A DNA stretch of 64,000 bases from Erythroxylum novogranatense (GCA_029891385.1 CM057231.1:23777300-23841299); one strand, 5' to 3'. Positions 46,111-58,970 are shown, counted from the first letter of the stretch. Translations and numbers: made by a program. The notes: generated by a model not told the origin, from the sequence alone.

Positions 46111-46112
46111 AA

Positions 46113-47528
46113 ACTTATTGAACAAGTTTTAATCTATTTAAAACTCACAATATACTGCAAGTGCACAGATCATGGGTATAATATATGAGGTGTAGATCCC
46201 TTGAGGAGTTGTCGAACTAATCTAATTTGAAGTTATATAAAGCCTAAAGAAATATTAAAATGAAAATAAAAACTGAATAGAAAGGTAAACATATGAAGAT
46301 GATTAACAAGAAATTAATTTGTAAAATTAACACAAAAGAAATCGAATATTGAGCAATACCAAATTCACAATGGAAAATTACATAAGAAAAATTACCAAAT
46401 TATGAAAAAGGGATTTATCCTATCATCAATGCTAACCTAATTACTTTTGGGTTGAAGTGGTGTCGGTGTTAGACTATCAAAGGGTGGATTACTATCTCTC
46501 GAGTTATAATCACTAAGCCCTAATTAGTAAACCCTGATTAAGTTGAGTTACCAAAATTGTCATCTTTCAATTAACAATCAACCTATAACCTAATCAGTTC
46601 TTAAGCCTTCTAATAAACAACTGAGTCTTATATGAAATCTCTCTCTGTATAATTACCGATTTGATTATTAGTGTGGTCTATTGAGTCGTCTAACTCTCAT
46701 TAACCAACCCAATTATTTTGTATTTGGTTCACTCTCTTGATTTATTACCGAAGCATGAAGTTACAACAAATAATCACAAAAGCCAAATGAATTAACACAA
46801 AATAACTAGATTCACATTGAATCAAGTTTAAATCCCTAAAAAAATTGGAACATCATCATCAATCCTAAATCTATTAACATCATCATATCCTTCTTACACA
46901 TTCAAAGAAAAAATAATAAAGATGAAAAGAAAATGTCACTTGGAAGGATCGGGATGGCTCTGGAAAGCAGCAGCAAAATCCTGATTCTGTCTCCTCTTCT
47001 CCCTTTTCTCTCTCTTCTTCTTCTTTCTTCTTGGGGTTTTCCCAAAGTGGCAGAAATTGGAGCTCTCCCTAGAGTTCTTTCTCTTTCTTTATATAGTCTT
47101 TTCTATTTTAGGTAAATCCTAGGGTTTTCCCAAGTCAAAAAAGTTCCAAATGTCCCTCGATAAGTCTCATTCAGGAGTCTGTTGTGTAAGCCACAATAGT
47201 GGAACTTCATTTAGCTCGCTGTTTGCCACGATCGTGGCTCCCCCCAACTGGTTCTTTCATGATTGTGGGCCTAGGTCTAGCTCCGAGCTTCCTCCGATTC
47301 TCCTCCATTCTTCCATATCTGTTCTCAAATACTAACAAATATATCAAGGCACCTCAAATATGTAAAATTACAGCACAAAACCATGCTCTAACCCATATAA
47401 CACTCAAAACACAAACATTTAACTAAATAACACGATCCTAACCTAAAAATGTACTAATCATTGAATATAACAACTAAACATATACTAAACTACCCACTAA
47501 AACATTATGATAGTTACCACTATCAAAA
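46113..47528 (-). repeat. 5' LTR of element H
   Basis: It aligns with 39438-40838. The outer end has lost the exact TGTTGAT start: it reads TTTTGATA on the minus strand, one change from TGTTGATA. Beyond it the copia protease of G resumes. Confidence 0.8.
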
Positions 47529-47530
47529 AA

Positions 47531-48330
47531 AAATTATTTGTGCTCAATGTTTGTAGAAACTTGATTTTTTTGTGTGCTACTTAACAAAGCTAGTGTTAAA
47601 CTTATTTTTGATTATGATAAGCTAGTTCTTACTAAGAATGGAAATTTTGTTGGCAAAGGGTTTTGTAATAGGGTGCTTATTTGTAGTTGATGTTGAAATG
47701 AGTGCATCTACTTCTTCTACTTATATTGTTAATTCTATAGATCTATGACACTTTAGACTTGTTTATATGAATGTGAGGTCAATTAAGAGGATGCAAAGCT
47801 TAAACTTGTTGCCTAACTAGATCACTAATGAAATGGAAAAATGTCTATTTTGTATTGAGGCTAAACACTCTAAGAAACCTTTTAAGTTTCTAACTAAGAG
47901 AGAGTCACTGTTATACTTGGTGCACAAAAATTTGAATGATTTTAAAAATTGTGTGAGTAAAGGAGGAATGAGATATTATATTAAATTTGTGGATGATTGT
48001 TCTCGATTTACTAAGGTGTACTTATTGAAAAATAAATGTGATGCAGAGGAAGTGTCTATGAAATACAATGTGAAGGTTGAAAACCAATTGGAAAGGAAAA
48101 TTAAGAGATTAAGGTCTGATCGAGGTAGTGAGTATAGTATCAATTTTCTTACTGTTTATTGTGAAAAAGTTTGGATTATTCATGAACTTTCAGCCCCTTA
48201 TAAACCTGAACAAAATGGAATCGTCAAGAGGAAAAATTGAACACTTAAGGATATGATGAATGCAATGTTAATTTCCTCAGGTTTACCTAACTTTATGTGG
48301 GGGGGAAGCTATTCTTTTAGTTTGTTATGT
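47531..48330 (+). pseudogene. Element G protease end and integrase remnant
   Basis: It resumes the G pol with LFVLNVCRNL and KLVLTKNGNFVGKGF. The pre-integrase part has SIKRMQSLNLLPN and CLFCIEAKHSKKPFK, then a core with YYIKFVDDCSRFTKVYLLKN, LRSDRGSEY and LSAPYKPEQNGIVKRKN. The two catalytic aspartates and the NG motif are visible, but the usual catalytic Glu after NG.(A/V) is replaced by Lys. The open frame 47833-48240 is the longest piece; others are broken. Confidence 0.8.
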
Positions 48331-48639
48331 TCTAAACAAAGTCCTCACAAGAAACTAGATCAAACCCCTTATGAAATTTGGAAAGGTTATCCATCTAACT
48401 TGCATTTTTTGAAAGTGTGAGGATGTCTTGCTTAGGTTGCTATACCTGAACATAAAGGGAAGAAAATTGGGCCTAAGACCATTGATTCAATTTTTGTGTG
48501 ATATGCTTCTAATAGTGCTGCTTATAGATTTATGGTTAAGGAAGAGGGATCTAACACTTATGGACCAATTATAGAGTCAAGAGATGTTCTTTGAGGATCC
48601 TATGAAAGTGAATGTTCAATCTCCTAGAAAATCTATCCC

Positions 48640-49645
48640 TAGTTTTTTTTTACCAATGATGATATAGAGGAAGAGCAAATTATTGAACTAAGGAGAAGTA
48701 AAAGAGCTAGAGTACCCACCAGTTTTGATTCTGACTTTATTATGTCCTTTGTGGTGAAAAAACCTAAGGAGATAGATGATGTTTTTTGTGTGACTCTTAT
48801 TATTGAGGAATATCCCAAAACATATAAGGAAGAAATGAGATCTATAGATGCCACCTTTTGGAAGGAAGCCATAAATAATGAATTAGAGTCAATCGTGTCT
48901 AATAAAACTTGGGTTTTAGTTGATCTACCTAGAGCGTGTAAGTGGATTTTCAAAAAGAAATTGAGACCTGAAGGAACTATTGAGATGTTTAAGACAAGAC
49001 TTGTGATTAAAGGCTTTAAACAAAAGGAAGGATTAGACTTTTTTTTATACTTACTCTCTTGTTACTAAAATTGCATTTATAAAGATGTTGTTTTCTATTA
49101 CATTAGTATTTAAGCTTCATATGCACCAAATGGATGTTAAGACATCTTTCTTAAATGGTAATCTTGATAAGGAAATTTATATAGTCCTGCTTGAAGGGTT
49201 TAGAGCACCTGGTCAGGAGCAAAAGGTGTGTAATACATTTAAACAAGCTCCCAAATAGTGGCAAGAGAATTTTGAAAGTGAGATTTTCAAACTTGGTTTC
49301 ACCTCTTGTGATGACGATTCTTGAATTTATGTGAAATCTTATACTAATGGCTGTGTGATCATAACTCTTTATGTGGATGATATGCATATTTTGGTACTAG
49401 TTTATCAATTTTTGGTACTACCAAAAGTTTGTTAAAGTCTTCATTTGATATGAAAGATCATGGACCTGTGGATTTTATTTTAGGAGTCAAAGTTGATAAG
49501 ACTGACTCTAGTTTTAAGTTGAATCAAACTCATTATGTTAAGAAAATTTTGAAGAAGTTTAGTTATTATGATGTTGAACCAATCAAGAGTCCCTATGATG
49601 CTAATGTTGCTTTAAAGAAAAATCTTAGTAACAGTATAAACTAAG
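48640..49645 (+). pseudogene. Element G reverse transcriptase remnant
   Basis: It has WKEAINNELESIVSNKTWVL and CKWIFKKKLRPEGTIEMFKT, MDVKTSFLNGNLDKEIY near 49131, the catalytic YVDD at 49370-49381 and FDMKDHGPVDFILGVKVDK with LNQTHYVKKILKKF after it. A lost base near 49035 and stops near 49255 and 49322 break the frame. The order and motifs are those of copia RT. Confidence 0.8.
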
Positions 49646-49671
49646 CTAAGTATGTTAAAATTCTTAGTAGT

Positions 49672-50098
49672 GTGATATTCTTGATGAACTATTCTCATCT
49701 TGATATTGTATACTATGTGAGTAGACTTGGTAGGTATATTCATAATCCTAATCAAGAGCATTGGAATGCATTGATTCATTTGTTGAGATATTTGAAAGGT
49801 ATTCTGCATTATGAATTATCTTTTGATGGTTGTCCTCTTGTATTGGATAGGTATTCTGATGCTAACTAGGTTATAAAGAGTGATGATATACACTCTACTA
49901 GCAGTTATATTTTTACCTCCTATGAGAGCATTGGGCTATCTCTTTAGAGCGATCATGAGACCAGGACATTTTTTTGTCTATTTATTTCTCTAGTAGGTTT
50001 TGTCTCCGTTTTTTTAGATACTAGGTTCAAGACTTAGTTCACTTAGTTGTTCACCTATCTCTCATAATTTGTTATAATTTGTTTCTCAAGTTTTGGAT
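49672..50098 (+). pseudogene. Element G RNase H fragment
   Basis: MNYSHLDIVYYVSRLGRYIH and WNALIHLLRYLKGILHYELS belong to the RT-RNase H connection. The RNase H start YSDAN at about 49855 is followed by a stop and by degraded sequence up to the polypurine tract. Most of the catalytic RNase H is missing. Confidence 0.7.
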
Positions 50099-50110
50099 CA
50101 AGTAGAAGAT

Positions 50111-50783
50111 TGTTGGTATTGTTCCAAAACTTGGGACATCTCTCTTTCTTTCTTTGGTTTGTGTCCCACATTAAAAGAGCAAGAGGCTTTCACCTAGTTT
50201 ATATACTAGAATGTTTTGTAAGACTTTAAATCAAATTTGTTGAGCACACACGCGTGTGTGGTGTAAACCTTTTGGTCCCACTTGATTAATTCTTATGTTT
50301 TAATACTTGTCAGTTACCCAATAATTTTCATAACGTTATTACCATTATTATCCCAATAATGTCCATAACATTATTACCTTATTATGCTCGATAATGTTCC
50401 CTTTTGCTTTAATATGTCTTTATTCCAATATCAATGTATGAATCTTTTCTACTATATATAAGACGCACGCATCTGCTCTTTTTTATTCTTCTGCTGTCAT
50501 GCATCTTGTTATTTACTCAAAACAAGAGACACATCTCCTTCCATAAGCAAACATATTTTCTTTTTTTTTTCTATTCTTCCTTTGTCTGTTTTTTTTTTTA
50601 ATTCTTGGAGACAGATCCTATTCTACTATTTGGAGTGCATCAAAATTGGTGAAGAAGGTGTTAATCCTCAGGTCAGATACCATTGCCCTATTGTATTGTA
50701 GAGGCAGAATTTCTAACTTAGGACAATAATTTTCACGACACCTTATATTTTCAAATAAGTTGTTCTCATTTTTATTTGGTGTA
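50111..50783 (+). repeat. 3' LTR of element G
   Basis: It begins TGTTGGTATTGTTCC after the polypurine tract and matches 37559-38044 in order. Homology to the left copy ends near 50783. Confidence 0.7.
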
Positions 50784-52439
50784 CGGTTCTTGACGTGAAT
50801 TAATGGAATTATGACCATGTTTTCGACGTTGGGAGATCCTGCACAACACCATTATTACTTGTTTTCAGGAATCGTCAAGAGAGGCGTCAGTATCGATCGG
50901 AAGTATCTAGAAAAGTGTCCATGCAGGAGAGTGTAGCATTTCTCTGACCCACTTTAAGAAGTCACAATGATCATACTGATTACCATCTGTACTCTGTACA
51001 CGACATAAATTACACCATACATATAGCAACTTTCTTTTGAAAAATGACAAATCACTCCTGGAAGACTGACTATCCAGGTAATAAAATATTAGATTTGATC
51101 TCCAGAAGCATAACTGTCTGTGGTATTCTCTTACTGTGCTAACCGGTATCGGTTGCGATGTGTTACATTGACAAAAAACAATAAAAAATAAAAAGTTTTG
51201 TACCAGAATCAAATTTCAGTAAGTACTAATAATTTCAACTGGTATTGATCGGTGGTATAATAAATACTAACACTATATGGAGTCAAATTAAAATTTTATA
51301 AACATTTTAGACTAAAAATTAAAAAAATAAAATATATAAAAACCACCCTCTTCTTCTCTTTCCTTCAGTTCCTGCTCACTGTCTTCTTCTTCCATTTTTA
51401 CTACGACTGCTGCCATCCACTTTTTCCGACGTCTCACTATTGTCATCTTGTCGCCCACTGTTGCCGCTTACTGCTGCTTCTTATCCTCGGTGAAATGAGA
51501 AGGAGAATCTTCATGAAGAGTGAAATAAGATGTAGCTATGGAGTTTGGTGAACATGAATGGAAAGAAAGATCCAGTTACTAGTAAGAGGAGATGTGAGAT
51601 ACTGACAAGACGACAACATAATCAGTATTGAGAGGCTTAGTTTAATCATTAATGAATAAATTTTAATTTTCTTATAATGATATTATAATCAATAAGAAAA
51701 AGATTGATAAAATTAAAGTTTCTTATAATGGTAACATAATTAGTAGGATAAAAAAATATAGTGAAGAACAATTTTATAATTTATAAAATAAAATTATTTT
51801 ATAATTTTATATAATAATTTGAAACAATATTCATTTGATATTAATATCATATTATAATAAAATTAAAATTAAAAGTAAATGTAGTAACGATATTCACAAT
51901 ATTAATACTAATTACATAGAAAAGAATTTTATATGTAAAAGATTAGCTTAGATATTTTGCAAAAAATAAATAAATCAGAAGATATCTTCTAAACATGGCA
52001 CCATAGTACCGGGATAAGGCAAAGAATACTTATCTCTCACTTTATTCATGCAAAAAAAAAAAGGCTTTTGCAGGCTTTTATCCCAGAGTGCGTGTGACAA
52101 CATTTGTCACTCACAGTAGAACTTGCTTTATGTTCATTGTATCCTAGCAATTAGACAAATGTCCAGTACTAATTAAAGTATCAGCCTCATCGAGATGGAT
52201 CTGCTTTTGTCTGGGAATTAAGACTGGACTGCACCTGAAATTTCCAACTCGATTAGAAGACGATATTATATCAATTTAAAAGGGAAACCCACATTCAGCT
52301 TCGACCAATCAAATCAGCAGATGAGAGCGGGTTGTGATTTTCATGACAAACAAGGACAAGCAAGATCAGGTTAATGGAAAATGACAACAGTGGACAATAA
52401 TCCAGCAACAGAGTTTAGGGCTGCTAATTATTCAATCAT
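50784..52439. other. Intergenic AT-rich spacer
   Basis: No gene is supported. It holds a CT-rich stretch at 51340-51480 and long AT-only parts. A minus-strand frame at 50907-51212 has no known domain. Confidence 0.5.
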
Positions 52440-54132
52440 GAATGTGTACAACGAACTTCCTTTTTTAGAACTAAAATACGGAACATAACAGAGGATTCCC
52501 TGCTTTAGTCATTGGAAAAGCTTGAAACTGAGACCTTGTTTCTTCGATTTCAATACTTTTGTTTACGAACATGAATTTTATCTTTAATTTATTGTGGAAA
52601 AAACACAAGATCGAATCTATACGCGACATAATGAATTTAAAATTTCCATAGAATCAACTTTAACAAAATTTAGTTTGAAACATAAAACAAGAAATTGACA
52701 AATCTATACTAACATGTTTTGATTTCTTATTATAATTTTCTGTCACCTTGAAAACCGTCAATTCACGAGTCGTTCAATCGTCTGGTTTCTAATGATACCT
52801 ACAAATCTATTAAAAAAAAAAACTCAAATCTAATTTGAGAGGGAAAATGTAAGAAGTGCTAGCTCCAAATTTTCTAATTTTTCCTTTTATATAAAAAATC
52901 TTATTTTGCATGTTCTTGAATTTTATTAAAATTACAACTAAAGTCAAACTTTAGTCACAATTATGAATTAATCCTTATAAAATCAAATATCACATATTGA
53001 TCCTTAAAATTTTAAAACTTCTCAATTAAATCCAACTTAATATAAATTTCACTTTCTCCTTTATAGACTTTTTATGTGTGACCTATTAGGTTTCTAATAT
53101 GTTGGTCATGATTATAAATTTTAATTTTAGTTCATAATTAGAATCGGATAAATTAAAACTCCTTTTAATTTATCTTTATTTCTCTAATTAAATAATTTAT
53201 AATTATAGATCATAATTGATGTTTAGCAACATGTCATAACCACCAAAATATTAAGAATGCCAAAGTAGTTTGACTTAACCTGTGTATGCATTGCCATAAT
53301 GTATAAATTAATCCTTTCGTCATCTAATGTTCCAATTAGAATTAAAGTATGAAATCTGTGTCTATTCTAAATAATCCAATCATGTTCGTTCTTACTAATT
53401 AGTAAATGATTTATAATTGATATTTGAAAACAACTTTTCCAAATTTCAGTTTACTCTAGCCAGAAATTCCCAAAATCATTACTAGTCAAGAACAATAGAA
53501 CATTCTCCCAAATTACTTTAGGATAACAAATTCTTTATTGATTTACTCAACTATTTCCATATAGTTCATACTATATCCAATAACTACAGAATTGAATTAC
53601 TCCAAGAATAGAAAATAAGTAGCATCAAAATATAGTAATTCCTACATAAGATAACTTTGGTAATCTCAAGTCTAAGAAGCAATTATACAACCATCATAAT
53701 GAGATAATCCATAGACACACAAGTAATGTTCCATTCGAGATTATCATAATTGGGTCAGCTTAGTGAACTGATTCTTTAATAAACACCCACATGTTTGTTT
53801 AAATATCTCCACACTGTAATTTAAGAGATCGATTACTTTCTTCAAAAGAAAGAAAGAAACATGTGCTAGTCTAACAATTTCATCAATACCCAATTTTGAT
53901 GAAACTATGACTAGAAACATTCTAGGAATAATACAAAATACAATTCGAATCTCATAATTATAATCACATTATAATTTCTAATTACATAATAATTATTCCA
54001 AGAATTTTATATTTATGATTAATAATTAAATAATTAACAAAGACACAAAGATAAAGAATGTCTTTTATTGAATAAAAAATTTATACAAATAAATTTACAA
54101 TCAAAAATTGGTTGCAAGGGCATAAACCAACA
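52440..54132 (-). repeat. 3' LTR of element E (left edge uncertain)
   Basis: Only the right end is firm, set by the purine tract and the RNase H end next to it. The other LTR is outside the window, so the left edge cannot be fixed by alignment. Confidence 0.5.
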
Positions 54133-54144
54133 ATCTCCCACTTG

Positions 54145-54270
54145 CACTAAAGCCAATCGCCAACATATCGAATACTATAGCCATTCATATGTTTGTCATG
54201 TCTCTCTTGAGATAAAGGCTTAGTGAGAGGATATGCTAGATTCTCTTCAGTGGGAACTCGCGCTGTACTA
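54145..54270 (-). pseudogene. Element E RNase H C-terminal fragment
   Basis: The minus strand reads RVPTEENLAYPLTKPLSQ then HDKHMNGYSIRYVGDWL, the end of a copia RNase H with PLTKPL. It is nearly the same block as in C and D. It is cut at 54270 by element D, and upstream sequence should continue at 63882. Confidence 0.8.
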
Positions 54271-56095
54271 TGTTAGAGTAGTGCCCTAAAGGCAATCTCC
54301 TTTAGCGCTTTTTGTTCATAGTCATGTACAGACTTTATGAATAAATAAAGAAAGGCGTGTTTCATTTATTTGATGTTCTTTATGAATTGATATTGATCTT
54401 TAATCAAATTAATGAAGTCCATGATATATGACATAGCATGAAGGAAATTATGATGTGATCATAATCCTGAGATTCCTATCATGTGCAATTATGTCAGTAT
54501 CTAAATTTTTCCTAGTCATAGGATTAATGAGACTGGACATCATTAATCCGGACAGACTAGCATATGTTATACTCCTTGATTGGATCAGCGGTGGATCTCG
54601 AAGCTGTAAATATGGGATATTTAGAGTTGACATGTGGATGCTTACTAGCGGTAGTAAGTACATTGGATGACTGCCATGAGATCATCACATGGATGTCCTA
54701 TTCAAATGTCGGTGATAATCTCATCATAGCAATGGTGCAAGTATCCTTAGACTTGAGGTACTCGAGGATATCTTGAATCTTGATTACGTGCTGACTCCAT
54801 TCCTTGTTGCCTTTCGGAGGTTACTCATAGGGTGGTGCTTGAGTGCGACTTGAGATATTGAAGGTAATTGAGTAGCCAATAAAGTTCATCACTTACGTGA
54901 TAGCGGAAGAGATACCTAACCTCTTGTCGGGATCATTCTTTGTAAGTCTCTCGGCGAGCATGACTATGTCATGAAGAGTGTCTTCATGGACATATAAAGT
55001 AATGAGTCCTCGGGCGAACCGATTTCACTGGGCTAGACTTAGTCTAGTAAGAGTTGACATATTGGCCATACTCATAACCAAGTGGGTATAGGATGTTGAA
55101 AGGACGAATTGCACAAGAATTGTCTATGGAAGGATTCGTGATCGGTTCGTGATGAATTCATCAAACCAATTACTTTCGGTCGATTGGGGTCATGATGTGT
55201 TGCTAGGCGTCGCTCATGACTTGCTTTCAGATTAAGTGTTAATCTAAGTGGCCAACATAACCGGGAACCTAAAGGGTCACGCGCATAAGAGTGTTTCAGA
55301 GAATCCGTATAATAGTATTGGACAGAGTTCCAATTATGGAGAGCATTAGGATTAAATGGATCCCAATGGGATTGGGATATGTCCCGATGAGATCGCGACA
55401 TCAATATTGCTAAGAAAGGTTTAAAGCGGTTTGATCGGGGCCGGTGGCGGTAGGACCGACCCCAATTTAACTGGACCTCTTAGTCATTATATATATGTTA
55501 ATTAATTATGTAATTAATTAATTAATTATATATATATATTAGCCCACGTTGGAATTAGGAGAAGATAGGAAGGTTTGAAAAGTCAACATTCATTATTTAA
55601 TTAAGTTAAAGAATGAATGAATATTAAGCTTCCACTTGGCAACTTCTCATGGTAAGTTATTAAGCTTAAGAGTTAAGTAAATACATACCTAAGGTGTGAG
55701 CCTAGTGGGTTGCCGTCGGTTTTCAAGAACAAGAGAGGAAGAACAAAAGACTTAAAAAAGGTTAGGTCATCTTGGAAAGGGTTTTCAAGTCTTCTTCTTT
55801 GGCAACCATCGAATTTTCTCTTCTCCAATGCAAAGTTCCAACGTGAATCAAGCTCTCCACAGGACAGAGGTAGGCTCTAGCAGGCTTTATTCTATTCTAG
55901 CTATTCCCGGGTCAAAAGTGTTTGATCCGTTTAGGTTTTCTGATCTCTGCGTGGATACCTTTAGAGATAGTCTCTATTGGCTATTCAGGTTTGAGTTTTC
56001 ATACCGACACCGGGATCCTGGGTTTTCGGAAGGTCCGGAACAAAATTTTGTTTTCCGCTGCTGGAACATGTGATGTTCCTCCGGGATTTTCTACA
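54271..56095 (+). repeat. 5' LTR of element D (1825 bp)
   Basis: It begins TGTTAGAGTAGTGCCC and ends GGGATTTTCTACA. It is highly similar to 62053-63876, with scattered small differences, many at CAG/CTG/CCG sites. Confidence 0.95.
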
Positions 56096-56096
56096 G

Positions 56097-56109
56097 TGGT
56101 ATCGAGGCG
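56097..56109 (+). other. Primer binding site of element D
   Basis: TGGTATCGAGGCG, one base after the LTR, is a degraded tRNA-Met site; C has TGGTATCAAAGCC at the same place. Confidence 0.75.
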
Positions 56110-57200
56110 TGCGGTGTCGTGTTAGCGAAGCTAGATCCTGACCTTAATTGCTTGTGATGTTGTAGCATGCATTCTGTCCAGATTTCGTATTGCTATAGAG
56201 ATAGGTTTTTCGAAATTTTTCTGCCCAGGATTGTTCATAACATGTTAGAGAATATGTCTATGAATTTTCAGAATTTATCGATTTGATTTGGTATAGTTTT
56301 GCTAATTAATTCCCTAAGGTTCCAGATGCTGTTTTGTGAAACACTCTGTGGACAGGTATGAGTATAAAATCGAGAATAAATTCTAGAAAAATCGTTTTCT
56401 GGATTTTCCTTCACCTAAATGTCTATAAGATGTTGGTGAATGTCTATGAGCATGGAAATTAGATTTCAAGGTGATTGGATATTTATTCACGAATTTATTC
56501 TATGCTGTTGGGAATTGCTGTGCTGATGAACACAGTTTTTGAATCGGTTTTGTTATTTTGGTTGACTGAGTTTTTGATGGCTTAAAATCCTGAAAAAATT
56601 CAGGTAGCATGTTCTGAACATGTAGTAACCTATGTAATTTTCTCAGGATTTATTGAAATTGTTTCATTGATCATTTCGAGCAAAATGCAGAACTGGACAG
56701 TTTTGTGAAAATTGTTGGGACTGTTTTGCTTGGCTTGATTGAGTGTGTTTTTTTCAGTTCAATGCCTTGCACCATTTTAATGTGATTAAAATGTGTTATC
56801 TTGATGTAGTATGATTGCCAAATTGAATTGCTTGAAGTTGCTTTTCCAAGAATTTTCGGATGCCTAAAAGGTCACATTAGTGTCTCGTTAGTATATATCA
56901 TTATCTTGTTGGTTTTAGCCGTCATAAATTTTGTGGCTTGTGCCGAAGTAATTTTGAGAAAGTATAGACTAGCTAGAGATGCTTAGGGTGAGAATTTGGG
57001 TGTTCTTAAATTGTTTGGATATTTATGAGTTTCGACTCATTTTAAGCTTTTCATGTATGGTTTGACCATATAAGGCATTCATGGATCAATGAAGTGTTCA
57101 TTGATACATCAATTTACAGATATTACCCTAGGTATGATGGTATTGTGAATTGGAATTGCATGGATTAAGGAATTAGCCGATTAGAGATTATAGCATTTTT
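56110..57200 (+). other. Leader of element D, first part
   Basis: Non-coding; matches the leader of C (14682-15780) with moderate divergence. No gene is supported. Confidence 0.6.
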
Positions 57201-57208
57201 CCCTGGAT

Positions 57209-57385
57209 AAGGCGACTTGTGCATGGCATAAGTCGACTTGTTCAAGGTCTCTGTATAAGTCGACTTGTAGCACATTACAAGGCGACTTGTACATGGGCAG
57301 GTGTCATAAGTCGACTTGTATCATACAAGGCGACTTGTGTGTGGGCAGTGGCTTAAGGCGACTTGCATTCGATGAAAGTCGACTT
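57209..57385 (+). repeat. Array of eight AAGKCGACTT motifs
   Basis: Motifs start at 57209, 57230, 57257, 57279, 57308, 57327, 57355 and 57376, spaced 21, 27, 22, 29, 19, 28 and 21 bp. Four are the perfect palindrome AAGTCGACTT (57230, 57257, 57308, 57376) and four are AAGGCGACTT. The array is in the same leader position as the nine-copy array in C. Confidence 0.95.
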
Positions 57386-57594
57386 GTGTCATGCTCAGGT
57401 TGGATGATGGATGATTCTAAGGATTGATTCAATATGATTGATGACTCCTAAATCATTCCATATAGTCTTCATGACTATAATCCTTCAGCTTGGAGTTTAG
57501 AGTTTCTAAATCCCTCCTCGGTATATGAAAACTAACGCCTTCCATTAATATGGTAAGAACCAGAGTTCTTATAGGGATGGGTTGTTGGGTAAAC

Positions 57595-57964
57595 CCAAGC
57601 TCACTCTATACGGATATGTTCGAACCATGAAAATATGATTTTCGATTAATGGGTTGGTTTTCACCGGCGTTGGTTTGTTGAGTAAACTCAAGGTCAACGT
57701 GGATAGAGGCGAAATTGGGTAGCATACATCGGATGTATGCGCATCAAAGAGTTGATACCCAATGTAAGTGCATACATCAACAAGTTGATAGCACTGATCG
57801 ATAGTTGTGTCTAAGATGTAATTGGTATATCTGATACCTCCCGAGACATAAGGTGGCTTGTTGGGTAAACCCAAGGTCATTCTCAATATCGGTTATCGAT
57901 GATGCAATTGGTATGTTCGATACCTACCGATTGACCTAAGTTGTGGCTTGTTGGGTAAACCCAA
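57595..57964 (+). repeat. Four TTGGGTAAACCCAA hairpin motifs in D leader
   Basis: Copies start at 57595, 57678, 57861 and 57951. The second is TTGAGTAAACTCAA, with both stem sides changed, exactly as in the second copy of C. The last two are within a direct repeat of about 90 bp. Confidence 0.85.
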
Positions 57965-58154
57965 GGTCATTCTTAGCAATATCGGATATCAACCCACTAG
58001 GACATTATGTCACTTTGTTTCTTTGGATTCGTAATGAGGGTTATGGATTCTATGAAACTAGTGGGAGCTTTTTGCATATCATTCAAGTCCTTATGATTAT
58101 GCAGCTATTCCTATTCTAACATTCTTCCTCTCTATCCGTGTAGGTTGTTTGAAA

Positions 58155-58970
58155 ATGTCGTCAAGTGTGAATCTTCGCCGCTTATGGATTCCAACAAGTT
58201 AATGGACGAATTTTCTTGGATGGCTAAGGAATCGAGAATTGTTCTCGAGATCGAGGCTGGATACATCCTAGATGTTCCACTTCGGATGCACTCTTGTCGA
58301 TGCTTGATGAGGATCGGAAGGCATATCGTAAGCATCTAAAGGACGATGACATGGCTACTTGCATTATGCTTGCCTCGATGTCACCAGCTGCGAAGCAAGA
58401 CGAGTCCATGGATGCTCACACTATAGTATTTCATCTTAGGGAGCTGTTTGATGAGCAAGCTCGATGCGAAAGGTTCGAGACCTCAAGGCTTCTCTTCACA
58501 AAAGATGGCTCGAGGACATCTGGCATGCGGTATGCCCCGAAGATGAATGGTTATATTGAGAGATTGGCCATCTTAGGTTTTGTAATGGATTATGAGTTAA
58601 GTATAGACTTAATTCTGGTTGGATTGTCCGAGAGTTATTCACAGTTCGTGTTAAACTATCGGATGAACCAAATATCCACTACAATACCTGAGCTGATCAA
58701 TCTGCTCAAGACATTGACGAACTATCAAGAATGATAGTAAGCAAGTCTTTGGTGGTGGCTGCTTCTTCTTCAGGTTCAAAGAAGAAAAGGAACCCAAAGA
58801 AGAAGAAGGCCAAGAAACCAAAAGGAAGCGCCATCAAGAAGAAGACCAAAGAAGCTGCCCCGAAAGGAACTTGCTTCCATTGCGGTAAAGATGGTCATTG
58901 GAGGCGCAATTGCAAAGTCTATCTGGAGTCGCTGAAGCAGAAGAAGGCATCAGATGCCTCGACTACTTGA
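58155..58970 (+). pseudogene. Element D gag with zinc knuckle
   Basis: ATG 58155 gives MSSSVNLR; further frames carry LMDSNKLMDEFSWMAKESRI, MATCIMLASMSP, LFDEQARCERFETSRLL and LSESYSQFVLNYRMNQIST. The last frame (58731-58970) has a Lys-rich tract and CFHCGKDGHWRRNC with correct knuckle spacing. Two or three frame changes break the protein. It corresponds to gag of C block by block. Confidence 0.85.

Larger units (their letters stand above)
39438..47528 (-). mobile_element. Element H: Athila-type gypsy element lacking RT and integrase
   Basis: LTRs of about 1.4 kb lie at 39438-40838 and 46113-47528. The primer site is at 46093-46110 and the polypurine tract at 40839-40849. Gag (45905-44541) and protease (44396-43950) are Athila-like. 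Instead of RT, RNase H and integrase there is only about 0.8 kb before a second ORF remnant (43117-41990), then a non-coding spacer. It inserted in the protease region of G; the shared string AAAATTATT at both borders (39429-39437 and 47530-47538) holds the TSD but the A-rich context blurs its limits. Confidence 0.8.
37559..50783 (+). mobile_element. Element G: decayed Ty1/copia retrotransposon
   Basis: Homologous LTR arms lie at 37559-38044 and 50111-50783, both in plus orientation. Gag (38445-39052), a protease remnant (39250-39437), integrase (47540-48330), RT (48640-49645) and part of RNase H (49672-49900) lie between, with element H inserted in the protease region. The polypurine tract AAGTAGAAGAT is at about 50099-50110. 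The right edge and a TSD are not resolved, because the LTR homology fades at 50783. Without H the element would be about 5.1 kb. It is full of stops and cannot be active. Confidence 0.75.
52440..54270 (-). mobile_element. Element E: minus-strand Ty1/copia, left part
   Basis: The 3' LTR ends on the right at 54132; on the minus strand it starts TGTTGGTTTATGCCC after the purine tract CAAGTGGGAGAT (54133-54144). The adjoining 54145-54270 is RNase H. The LTR interior shares style and some phrases with the LTRs of C and D, so E is probably from a related lineage. The left (outer) LTR edge is not resolved; 52440 is an estimate. Element D splits E at 54270. Confidence 0.6.

Noticed and set aside
50907..51212. 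101-codon minus-strand frame in the spacer
   Set aside because: No domain, AT-rich surroundings, no promoter or splice evidence.
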